Source of the DNA: Thermoplasmatales archaeon
Lineage (GTDB): Archaea > Thermoplasmatota > E2 > DHVEG-1
Assembly: GCA_023128855.1 (NCBI GenBank)
Contig: JAGMDE010000009.1
Coordinates: 1-24,551 of the forward strand
Direction: 5' to 3'
Length of the DNA: 24,551 nt
Part shown: one piece after another, positions 1-7,313 of the stretch
How positions within the stretch are numbered: position 1 is the stretch's first letter
Layout: each line of letters begins with the position of its first letter
Position numbers and translations under genes: made by a program
The notes under the pieces: model-generated
Databases searched by the model: none
Told to the model about the DNA's origin: nothing
The model's input: the letters and a program-made list of their open reading frames with translations, nothing else

Positions 1-78
1 ATTCATGGCGGGGAGAACGTCACTATTTCCACTTTAGGAAATTTGAGTTTATATAATAACATTGAAATAGAATACTAA
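1..78 (+). CDS. 3' end of an upstream gene (partial, product unknown)
   Basis: Frame 1 is open from the first base to a TAA at 76-78 and reads as a plausible protein tail of 25 residues (starts IHGGENVTIS, ends NNIEIEY). Threonine, serine and asparagine are frequent and there is one N-V-T site, compatible with an exported beta-rich protein like the next gene, but no family can be named from so little. The following reading frame (about 71-163) stays open for another 31 codons, so a late frame break is possible. Confidence is low because only the extreme C-terminus is in view. Confidence 0.35.
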   Translation: MHGGENVTISTLGNLSLYNNIEIEY

Positions 79-180
79 AAAAAACATAAAAATTTCAGTA
101 AAATATGCTGGTAATAGTGCAGGTAATTTACCAGATACAGGAGTAACTACATCAGCGATAAGATAACGAAAAACGCAACT

Positions 181-188
181 TTTATAAA
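181..188 (+). promoter_or_regulatory. TATA box of the surface-protein gene
   Basis: TTTATAAA at 181-188 is a near-consensus archaeal TATA box. The usual distance of about 25 bases puts transcription start near 208-212, just where base composition becomes G+C-richer and the hairpin-rich leader begins. Inferred from motif and spacing only. Confidence 0.5.
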
Positions 189-203
189 GAAGGTAGTTAT
201 TTA

Positions 204-360
204 GGGTGAAATGAGGGTCCGGTGAGGACACGGATGCCGAAAGGTCATAGATTTACTAGATGAGGCTATGAACTTTCTATATCGGTTTACGGTGTAGATC
301 GATACCGTGGTGTATTTCCGGCCTTATGACGTGTGAGGAGTAGATATAAATTCAAATTTA
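204..360 (+). ncRNA. Structured 5' leader RNA upstream of the surface-protein gene (novel candidate)
   Basis: By hand count about 48 percent of bases 204-323 are G or C, against clearly AT-rich surroundings. Three hairpins can be drawn. P1 is GTCC 217-220 with GGAC 226-229 and loop GGTGA. P2 is GAAAGGTCATAG 239-250 with CTATGAACTTTC 266-277, 11 pairs and one G-A mismatch around a 15-base loop. P3 is ACGGTGT 289-295 with ATACCGT 302-308, seven pairs including one G-U, loop AGATCG. It lies between a TATA box (181-188) and the Shine-Dalgarno sequence (361-365), so it should be the mRNA leader; a separate small RNA is possible. I do not recognise a known riboswitch class. Competing pairings (CACGG 229-233 with CCGTG 305-309) leave room for a switch. 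Confidence 0.5.
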
Positions 361-374
361 GGAGGAAAAGAGAG

Positions 375-3300
375 ATGAAAAGAATAAATGGAAGAAAATT
401 AAGAAGCTTAGCAGTAGTATTTGTTATGCTGTTATCAATTCTAGCTATAGTAAATCTGGTAGTATTGCATGTTGATACAGTAGGAGCTACCCATGTGGAT
501 TATGGAAACTGTACGGCATTTAACTTGGTTGCTCCAAGTAATGACTCTGTTTATGCAAGAGGTAAGAATGTGTATATTGACTGGAGTGCTTCCGTTAATG
601 TAAGCCATTACACCGTTAATATTAGTAGGTACGAAACACTAATAATCAGTGCAAATGCATCAACTAATACTTATTATAATTTCAGCACTGCTACTGCTGG
701 AAGACAAATTGGAAGATATAATGTTAGTGTTTTTGCACAAAATGAAACAACTGGAAATAACACTTTTGCAACAGGAAATAATAAGTCGTTTTATGTGATT
801 CATGGAACACCAGGTTATAATGCTTTTCAAGGTGGTAATGAAAGAATTAGCCCTTATGGAGACGAGGTTCTTTCTACACAACATACTAATTTTGTATATG
901 ATCCAGATACTGACGATGCTGTTACTATTACAGTAAATAATACTGCAGGTTGGATTGGCGGTACAACATATTATCTATGGAAGCCAAAATATAATGGAAC
1001 TGCACATGATGCACCTTATGAGTTAGCATGGAAAGATACCTCAGGAGGTAGAGTTACCAAAGTTGGGGGTGGATATGCTTCATTCACAGGTGGCTCATCT
1101 TACAAATTAGAAAATGTTGTATTGGATAGAGCAGGTCTATGGATTATTAATCCTGACCCTGAAGCAGATGATTCAACAAATGCTGATTTTTCAAGCTATA
1201 CAAACTATAATTCTACTGTTGCTGCATGGTTCTGGGTTAATGGTTCATCTGACTATACTCTAACAACAGACACTAACGAATTTGAATACAACTCATCAGG
1301 TTATGTAACTCTAAATGTAAAGGATGCAGCAGGTTCTGCAGTTAATGCTATAGTAGATATTAGATATGATGTAAATGGAACTTCGATATATTCATATAAT
1401 CGTGACACCAGCTCTGGTACCACTGGTGAATATACGGGCTTCTATAAAAATAGAAGTTATACTAGTGTTCTAGGCAGATTTGGTTTCTGGAGCGTCGGTA
1501 ATTATACAGCTTATGCTTATCGAGATACAGATTCTGGTTTTCTTAGCACTACTTTTAATCAATATGAAGAGAAGAATATGGATAACTGTACTAGTGCCCA
1601 GAATGGTCACAAACGCTGGAATGCAACATATGGTGCTGAGGGAAACCTGACGGGTGCATCGAGTATATATTCTGCAGCAACTTTATATAATTGGACACTG
1701 GCTGGTGGTTGGGATCCACCAGAGTATGAAGCTGCAACTAAATCAATACGGGTTACAACTGCAACACCTTATGTATCTGTAGCAAATACAACTCAACATT
1801 ATGGTTTCGAAGGTGAAGTAAACATAACTATAAGAGAGTCAAGCAGTGGTTCAAAATTCATTGAAGAAAGTAAAATAACAACAAAGGTCTATAATCCTGA
1901 CGATACATTAGTTTCCTACACTGTTAATATTACTAATCAGACACATAGCACACAAGGTTTCATAAATATTAATGCGACAGCATGGGGTAAAGACAATGGA
2001 GATTCATCACACATTGGTGGAAACGGTACCTGGTATGCTGTCATATACATAGATCAAAATAACGACAGATCTGCAGATCATATAGCCCAATGGACTGAAG
2101 AATGGAACGTTACTGTAGAATGGACTGTTACAAGAGCAGGAGCAATTACATTCAATTGGGAAGATGATGATGGAGATGTAGGTAGCGTTGACAATTGGGG
2201 ATTTAAGAATACAAGAACTGATGGAGAAATACCTTATATCCCAGATAAAACTAATGTTCCATTGGATGTTGAGTTCTACATACGTGGTGATTTAGGTGGT
2301 CATTTCGGTGATATCACAACAGCTGGCACTCACCAAAGTGGTAAGTGTAAAACTATAAAACAATGTGCAGAGAATATTAGTATATCAGGTAATTCGTTGT
2401 TCACTGGTACCTTAGATAAATTCCCAGGATATATAGATACATGGGCATCTGATAATCAAACTGGTTATTCAGGCGGCGCTGATGGTGTATGGCATGTTCC
2501 AATAATACCTACAATGGGTATTGGTGGTGGAACAATTACCATTTCATATACTGCATATAACTCTAGTGGCTCACAAACGTTAAGCGTTGGTGGTACAGAA
2601 TATGCCAAGAATGGTACTATATTAACTTGTGATCCAAATGAATTCGATATAGATGTGCAAAACCAAACATTAACTATAACAGCGAAAGATGGAGATGAAG
2701 CCACAATACCATTTTCCTGGGCAAATCTCTATTATCTAGATGACAATGGATCTCCATATTATCTACATGAAGTGGAACACGCCTATATAGGATCATCTGG
2801 CACAACCACAATTAATTTCAACAAAACAATGCAAACTACAAACCAAACAAGTGTTGATTTCGATGATGATAATAGCGTTGCTGATTCTGCACAGAGAGCA
2901 CCTAGAAACTTAACAATATATGTAGATGGGCCAAATAGACGTGATGGTTATGTATTAATACAAATGGGCCGCTCGTCTGATTTAGAAGTTGAAATATACC
3001 CAACTACAATGTTAGCAGGATACAAGTATGGTAAATTCTACGTTAACTGTACAATGGCAGGTAACAGCACAGCAACACCAAATGAGTCTGCAACAGATAA
3101 AGACAACTTCTACGTTTTAATAGAGAACTCGGCAGGAAATGACGTAACAACATCAATTCTTAGATGTATTGATAATACAAATGATTTACATGCTGGAACA
3201 AAAAATGCTTACAGCTTCGACTTCAGTAACAATGTATATGGAATTGCACCTGATACATATACATTCTACTGTTTCAACAACACACACGACAGTGCAGGTT

Positions 3301-4622
3301 ACAATGCAACATTAATAATTGACCAAGTTGAAGTAACATCTGATACAACACCATTGATATGGAATTATGATGACAACATAAGTGTCACATTCACAATTAC
3401 ATATAATGGCGAACCAATAGATGGAACATTACGTATAGATAATGTAAGTAATGTAGCAACACCCGGTTATAACAAATCATGGGCATTATGTAACTTTACA
3501 ACTACTCTTGCAACTACAGGTAGTGACGAATCTGGCGAAAACACTTCCTTAACGATTTCCGATGATAAAATAGATAACGGTGTAGTAACAGTTCATGACT
3601 TAACAGCAAACCATCTTGATACCGGAACATTTGTAAGAAATATTTCATTCTGGTTCGAACCGGTATCACCAAATGATGGTTCATATGCAAGAGCTATTGG
3701 TAGATTACCTGTAAGAGTACCTACGGTTACACCAGATCCACAATATATACCATTAGAAGGGACAACAACAGTTACTTTACTAACAACTGGTCGTGGAATA
3801 GCATTACCAGATATATTCGTTGGACTTGACGGACGAGGAATAAGCATAGCCGGCACAAATGGTACAACTGGAGTTGATGGTAAGTTAGCCTTATCAGTAA
3901 ATCCAGTTTCTGCTGGTAACATGGACATACATGTTGGAGAAGACGGCAGAATAGTTGAAACCAAAGTAGTAGTAACAAATTGGAAGATTGACATCGACGC
4001 TCCGGTTAAGGTAAATGAAGGGTCAGACTTTACTGTAACCCTAACAGAGCTAGCTTCTGGAGATGCAATAGAAGATGCGAGCGTAACGTTAGGTGGAGTA
4101 GGCACAGTAACAACTGATGCTGATGGTATAGCCTCCTTCAGTGGCACAATGATAGCACCACAAGTGTCAAGTGATATAGCATATACCTTAACAGCAGCTA
4201 AAGAAGGATATGTCGGAGCTACAGCAACAATAACAATCATAAACGTACCAAAGCTAACTCTTACAATTAAATATCCAAACACGAAAGGTGAGGGATCAAC
4301 AACTGGAATATGTGTAGATCAAACATTTACCGTAACAGTATCCAAAGATGACGCAAACCCAGCAGTTAATGCATTAGTAGCGCTACAAGGTGATGCAACA
4401 GAGCATTACACTGACGGAAATGGACAAGTTACACTGACCGCTCCAAGCACAGCAGGCGCATATACAATAACTGCCTCATTTGGAGCATTCCAAGATGGAA
4501 TTGTAACAGTAACAGTGCTAAGCAAAGATGATGATTGGTGTAAGACACCAGGATTCGAACTACTAACACTACTAGTAGCAATTGGAGTAGCATTTATACT
4601 ACTCAGACGCAGACGACGCTAA
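375..4622 (+). CDS. Exported, heavily N-glycosylated surface (S-layer-like) protein with PGF-CTERM tail
   Basis: A 1,415-residue surface protein. The start is ATG 375, because GGAGG at 361-365 sits nine bases before it; a GTG 14 codons upstream has no such signal. Residues 1-38 form a signal peptide: basic start, hydrophobic run about 12-31, likely cleavage near VGA/THV. The body is Asn/Thr/Ser/Gly-rich with more than 40 N-x-S/T sites, all within roughly the first 1,170 residues. The last 240 or so residues hold two Ig-like or carboxypeptidase-regulatory-like beta domains with no sites. The C-terminus (1391-1415) is T-P-G-F, a hydrophobic helix and five arginines, the archaeosortase A sorting signal in which the tail is removed and a lipid attached. 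No archaeosortase gene is in view. A GT2 glycosyltransferase follows. S-layer function is inferred from size, export and glycosylation; an adhesin is possible. Confidence 0.8.
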   Translation: MKRINGRKLRSLAVVFVMLLSILAIVNLVVLHVDTVGATHVDYGNCTAFNLVAPSNDSVYARGKNVYIDWSASVNVSHYTVNISRYETLIISANASTNTYYNFSTATAGRQIGRYNVSVFAQNETTGNNTFATGNNKSFYVIHGTPGYNAFQGGNERISPYGDEVLSTQHTNFVYDPDTDDAVTITVNNTAGWIGGTTYYLWKPKYNGTAHDAPYELAWKDTSGGRVTKVGGGYASFTGGSSYKLENVVLDRAGLWIINPDPEADDSTNADFSSYTNYNSTVAAWFWVNGSSDYTLTTDTNEFEYNSSGYVTLNVKDAAGSAVNAIVDIRYDVNGTSIYSYNRDTSSGTTGEYTGFYKNRSYTSVLGRFGFWSVGNYTAYAYRDTDSGFLSTTFNQYEEKNMDNCTSAQNGHKRWNATYGAEGNLTGASSIYSAATLYNWTLAGGWDPPEYEAATKSIRVTTATPYVSVANTTQHYGFEGEVNITIRESSSGSKFIEESKITTKVYNPDDTLVSYTVNITNQTHSTQGFININATAWGKDNGDSSHIGGNGTWYAVIYIDQNNDRSADHIAQWTEEWNVTVEWTVTRAGAITFNWEDDDGDVGSVDNWGFKNTRTDGEIPYIPDKTNVPLDVEFYIRGDLGGHFGDITTAGTHQSGKCKTIKQCAENISISGNSLFTGTLDKFPGYIDTWASDNQTGYSGGADGVWHVPIIPTMGIGGGTITISYTAYNSSGSQTLSVGGTEYAKNGTILTCDPNEFDIDVQNQTLTITAKDGDEATIPFSWANLYYLDDNGSPYYLHEVEHAYIGSSGTTTINFNKTMQTTNQTSVDFDDDNSVADSAQRAPRNLTIYVDGPNRRDGYVLIQMGRSSDLEVEIYPTTMLAGYKYGKFYVNCTMAGNSTATPNESATDKDNFYVLIENSAGNDVTTSILRCIDNTNDLHAGTKNAYSFDFSNNVYGIAPDTYTFYCFNNTHDSAGYNATLIIDQVEVTSDTTPLIWNYDDNISVTFTITYNGEPIDGTLRIDNVSNVATPGYNKSWALCNFTTTLATTGSDESGENTSLTISDDKIDNGVVTVHDLTANHLDTGTFVRNISFWFEPVSPNDGSYARAIGRLPVRVPTVTPDPQYIPLEGTTTVTLLTTGRGIALPDIFVGLDGRGISIAGTNGTTGVDGKLALSVNPVSAGNMDIHVGEDGRIVETKVVVTNWKIDIDAPVKVNEGSDFTVTLTELASGDAIEDASVTLGGVGTVTTDADGIASFSGTMIAPQVSSDIAYTLTAAKEGYVGATATITIINVPKLTLTIKYPNTKGEGSTTGICVDQTFTVTVSKDDANPAVNALVALQGDATEHYTDGNGQVTLTAPSTAGAYTITASFGAFQDGIVTVTVLSKDDDWCKTPGFELLTLLVAIGVAFILLRRRRR

Positions 4623-4664
4623 GAGGGAAAACTTCCCTCTCTAAACTTTTTTTTTCTTTTTTTG
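4622..4664 (+). terminator. Hairpin plus poly-T terminator after the surface-protein gene
   Basis: AGAGGGAA (4622-4629) pairs perfectly with TTCCCTCT (4633-4640) across a three-base loop, followed by a T-rich tract from about 4647 to 4663 interrupted by one C. It begins within the TAA stop codon. It separates the surface-protein transcript from the glycosyltransferase gene. Confidence 0.7.
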
Positions 4665-4718
4665 ATAAAACCTTTTTAACTCATTTTTTATACAATTTTC
4701 CTATTGGAGTGATCTAAT

Positions 4719-5408
4719 ACGAAAGTAACTGTTATTCTCCCTACATTAAACGAGGAAAAAGGTGTAGGCAAAACCATTGATTCAATAAACATAGATTATT
4801 TTAAAAAAAATAATTGGGACTTAGAAATAATCATTGTTGATGGAGACTCAAAGGATAAAACACAAAAGATTGCTAAGGAAAAAGGTGCAAGGATAATAAT
4901 TGAAAAAAGGAAAGGATATGGAAGAGCATACAAAACAGGTATGCCAAAAGCAACAGGTGAAATCATTATTACAGGTGATGCAGATGCAACCTATCCCTTT
5001 GATAGAATTCATGAATATATACAACTATTAATTGATAAAGGTCTTGATTTTATAACAACAGATCGTTTTGCAGAGTTGAAACACGGTTCTATGTCTGGAA
5101 AACATTATTTTGGAAACCTGATACTTGCAACAACATTAAAGGTGTTATACCTGATAAATCTTAGAGATTCACAATCAGGTATGTGGATATTCAAAAAAGA
5201 AGCTTTAGATAAAATACAAACTATTGAGGATTTTAACGATGGAATGCCTTTTTCAGAAGAAATAAAGATAGAAATGTTCTCTAATAAAAACATAAAAGCA
5301 ATAGAGATACCATCTGCATTGTATGCCCGGGAGGGGGATGTAAAACTAGAGAGTTTTTCAGATGGTTGGAACAACTTGAAATTCTTGTTTTTAAAGAGAG
5401 TTAAATAA
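4719..5408 (+). CDS. GT2-family glycosyltransferase (dolichyl-phosphate sugar synthase type), apparent ACG start
   Basis: A 229-residue GT-A-fold glycosyltransferase, the type that moves a sugar from a nucleotide donor to a polyprenyl phosphate or glycan. The first strand VTVILPTLNEE (residues 3-13), the IIIVDGDSKDKT stretch, the donor and metal motif D87-A-D89 and QSGMWIFKK are all present. The reading frame has no ATG, GTG or TTG before an internal ATG at 4941, which would remove the first third of the fold. A stop at 4710 limits the upstream side. The only sensible start is ACG at 4719, nine bases after GGAG (4706-4709); it replaces the ATG of the family's usual M-K-V-T-V opening. Either translation starts at ACG or the T-to-C difference is a mutation or sequence error. 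There is no C-terminal membrane domain. Placement suggests a role in surface glycosylation, which is inference. Confidence 0.8.
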   Translation, partial: TKVTVILPTLNEEKGVGKTIDSINIDYFKKNNWDLEIIIVDGDSKDKTQKIAKEKGARIIIEKRKGYGRAYKTGMPKATGEIIITGDADATYPFDRIHEYIQLLIDKGLDFITTDRFAELKHGSMSGKHYFGNLILATTLKVLYLINLRDSQSGMWIFKKEALDKIQTIEDFNDGMPFSEEIKIEMFSNKNIKAIEIPSALYAREGDVKLESFSDGWNNLKFLFLKRVK

Positions 5409-5435
5409 AAATTTAATATGACCTTTTACTAAATT

Positions 5436-6584
5436 CTATCCTACAACTGATACTTCTTTAACGATTTTTTTATCCTTATATCTATCAAGATTTAAACTCT
5501 CTAAGATATCTGATGATTTACCTTCAACGATAAAATCAGATAGTAGTTTTGTAACCATAGGGGATAGCATGAATCCATGGCCGCTAAATCCATTACATTG
5601 AATGAATCCCTTTACACCATTTATTTCACCAAGAATTGGTCTTGCATCAGGAGTAACATCGTAAAATCCTGTCCAATGTCTAAGCATATTAACATGTTTA
5701 AGAACAGGAGCATATCTTGTAAGCGTTTTTGACATATGTTTCATAAATGAAAACGTTGGAATAATCTTGTAACCACTTCTTTCTTCAGGTATGGGAATGC
5801 CTCCAATAATCTGTCCTTCCATTTGTTGACTGAAATAGATCCCGTCCTTAAACGAAATAACCATTGCTTCAAACATAGGTTTTAACCTCTCAGTAACCAT
5901 TATCTCCTTTCTAAAAGGTATATTTGGAAGCTTAACTCCAATCATTTCAGCTATTTCTTTAGACCAAACCCCTGCTGCATTAACAACCGTGTTTGTTTTT
6001 ATTGGTTCCTTATCTGTTTTTACTTCACTTATTTTATTCCTGTTTAGTTTAATATCAACAACACTTGTATGAGTGTAAATCTTCGCACCATGCCTCTTAG
6101 CAGCATTTGCATAGGCAAAAGTCGTTTTAAACGGGTTAGCATGCCCATCTGTAGGACAAAAGGTTGCACCTATAGCTTGCATACCTTTTACGTTGAGGAT
6201 TGGTACAATGTCGTTTATTTGTTTTGGTTCTAAGATATCGACTTTTAAACCTAAAGAACGCTGCATTTCTACGTTTTTTTCAGATTGTTTCATCCCTTTA
6301 TCATCATGAATTATAATTAGATATCCACCCTGACGGAGATCTATATCTTCCCCTAGTTCTTTACTAAGTTTTTCAAAGATTTTGACACTTTTGATTGCAA
6401 GTGTAGCATTCTCTTTGGTTGACCATTGCTGCCGTATCCCTGCACCACAAGCTCCTGTTGCACCAGAAGACAGATACTTTTTTTCGAGAACTACTACATC
6501 TATTCCTGCCCTAGCTAGATTATAAGCAAGAGAACAGCCGCTTACACCGCCACCGATAATTACCACATCTGCTTTACTTTTCAT
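5436..6584 (-). CDS. pdhB: FAD-dependent amino-acid dehydrogenase, catalytic beta subunit (DAO family, PdhB-like)
   Basis: A 382-residue DAO-superfamily flavoprotein, the family of sarcosine oxidase beta, glycine oxidase and archaeal dye-linked L-proline dehydrogenase beta. It should oxidise the C-N bond of a secondary or small amino acid and pass electrons to partner subunits. The Rossmann motif GGGVSG is at residues 11-16, followed by VVLEK; the C-terminal half holds the substrate-domain signature DVTPDARPILGE and a closing GHGFMLSP stretch. The start is ATG 6584 (MKSKADVV), preceded by a GTGAT-like ribosome site; an upstream ATG at 6683 would overlap the previous gene by 110 bases. It overlaps that gene by 11 bases as last gene of a four-gene operon. 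Substrate is not provable; L-proline is the best guess, with D-proline, hydroxyproline or sarcosine possible. Confidence 0.8.
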   Translation of the reverse strand: MKSKADVVIIGGGVSGCSLAYNLARAGIDVVVLEKKYLSSGATGACGAGIRQQWSTKENATLAIKSVKIFEKLSKELGEDIDLRQGGYLIIIHDDKGMKQSEKNVEMQRSLGLKVDILEPKQINDIVPILNVKGMQAIGATFCPTDGHANPFKTTFAYANAAKRHGAKIYTHTSVVDIKLNRNKISEVKTDKEPIKTNTVVNAAGVWSKEIAEMIGVKLPNIPFRKEIMVTERLKPMFEAMVISFKDGIYFSQQMEGQIIGGIPIPEERSGYKIIPTFSFMKHMSKTLTRYAPVLKHVNMLRHWTGFYDVTPDARPILGEINGVKGFIQCNGFSGHGFMLSPMVTKLLSDFIVEGKSSDILESLNLDRYKDKKIVKEVSVVG

Positions 6585-6849
6585 CTTTATCACTCGCAAG
6601 TGTACCAAGAGATACAGGGACGATTGGGGGTCTAGATGTCGGAAGAGAGGCCTTAGAAACCTTCTTACCAGTCTTTTTTTCAAGGAGTTTCATAACAAGT
6701 TGAATACAGACTCTCCCCTGGCAGGGTCCCATGCCTATTCTTAATACCTTTCTTAGCTCTTCTATATCTGTATAGCCTTCTTCAATAGCATTTAATACGT
6801 CTTCTTCAGTAATATCTTCACATCTGCAAACAATAGCCTTCTTTTTCAT
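6574..6849 (-). CDS. BFD-like [2Fe-2S] small subunit of the dehydrogenase complex (PdhX-like)
   Basis: A 91-residue protein with the bacterioferritin-associated-ferredoxin-like [2Fe-2S] domain: C8-R-C10 followed about 30 residues later by G-P-C43-Q-G-R-V-C48. In octopine oxidase, hydrogen cyanide synthase and proline dehydrogenase complexes this domain is either fused to the alpha subunit or encoded separately; here it is separate, as in the four-subunit archaeal proline dehydrogenase. Its ATG overlaps the preceding stop (ATGA, 6849-6846) and its end overlaps pdhB, so translation of the operon is coupled. The last 35 residues are Pro/Ser/Lys-rich and look disordered. It should carry electrons between the two flavin subunits, by analogy. 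Confidence 0.8.
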   Translation of the reverse strand: MKKKAIVCRCEDITEEDVLNAIEEGYTDIEELRKVLRIGMGPCQGRVCIQLVMKLLEKKTGKKVSKASLPTSRPPIVPVSLGTLASDKDEK

Positions 6850-7313
6850 GAATCAACCCTAATATTTCTAATATCCATAGCAAGATCAGCACTTGCCTCA
6901 ATAGCTATAACCATTGTTTTACCTTCTTTAACTACTTTTTTAACTATAGCTTTACCAACAACGTTTCCCTCTCGATCGAGAGCCTTAACCTTAGTCTCAA
7001 CTTCAGGAATAGGTAAAAACTCGTATTGTAAGGTTATTAAAGCCTTGTTGTCCTTAATTTTTGTTAAGAAAATGGCTAGCCCTGGACAGATACCAATGCA
7101 TTTTCCACACCCTATACACTTATCATAATCAGCAATTGGCGGAGCATTAACGTCTTTCATAGAAATTGCATTTACTGGACAGGAGTCAACACAAGGATTA
7201 CAAGGGATCTCTTGAACACACTCAATTATTGCAACACCCTTCTCTAATTGTTTTTTAGAAGGTAATTTAAGATCTTTTTTTGATAGAATACCGGTTTTTT
7301 CATAACTATACAT
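6846..7313 (-). CDS. 4Fe-4S ferredoxin-like subunit of the dehydrogenase complex (PdhF-like)
   Basis: A 155-residue iron-sulfur protein. The first cluster has expanded spacing, C32-x5-C38-x2-C41-x3-C45-P; the second is ordinary ferredoxin, C66-x2-C69-x2-C72-x3-C76-P. Two 4Fe-4S clusters are therefore expected. The remaining 75 or so residues form a small beta-rich domain (QYEFLPIPEVETKVKALDR onward). The start is ATG 7313 (MYSYEKTG), overlapping the pdhA-like stop by eight bases; a farther ATG at 7394 would overlap it by 89. It probably links the complex to its electron acceptor, a soluble ferredoxin or a quinone. The first-cluster spacing looks family-typical from memory of related proteins, so I do not treat it as damage. 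Confidence 0.75.
   Translation of the reverse strand: MYSYEKTGILSKKDLKLPSKKQLEKGVAIIECVQEIPCNPCVDSCPVNAISMKDVNAPPIADYDKCIGCGKCIGICPGLAIFLTKIKDNKALITLQYEFLPIPEVETKVKALDREGNVVGKAIVKKVVKEGKTMVIAIEASADLAMDIRNIRVDS

Noticed and set aside
108..134. Hairpin CTGGTAA/TTACCAG after the leftmost gene
   Set aside because: Seven pairs with a 13-base loop and no T run behind; too weak to call a terminator.
128..166. LPDTG sortase-like motif in translated frame 2
   Set aside because: No hydrophobic helix or basic tail follows; the frame ends ten residues after the motif. Chance or part of a frame-broken tail.
49..231. 60-codon minus-strand frame in the left intergenic region
   Set aside because: Phe/Tyr/Leu-rich product of AT-rich DNA, crossing the TATA box and the start of the structured leader; no ribosome site.
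217..277. Hammerhead-ribozyme-like impression (GGTGAGG ... CCGAAAGG ... GTC)
   Set aside because: The invariant CUGAUGA core is not present and the three stems do not close on a hammerhead junction; kept only as a structured leader of unknown class.
3593..4282. 229-codon open frame antisense to the surface-protein gene
   Set aside because: Rich in Val/Pro/Thr/Ser and exactly complementary to repetitive GTA/ACA/GTT codons of the real gene; no ribosome site or promoter. Shadow frame.
7030..7220. Damaged ferredoxin cluster (C-x5-C spacing) in the PdhF-like protein
   Set aside because: Four cysteines are still present and the spacing recurs, as far as I remember, in related subunits; taken as family-typical.
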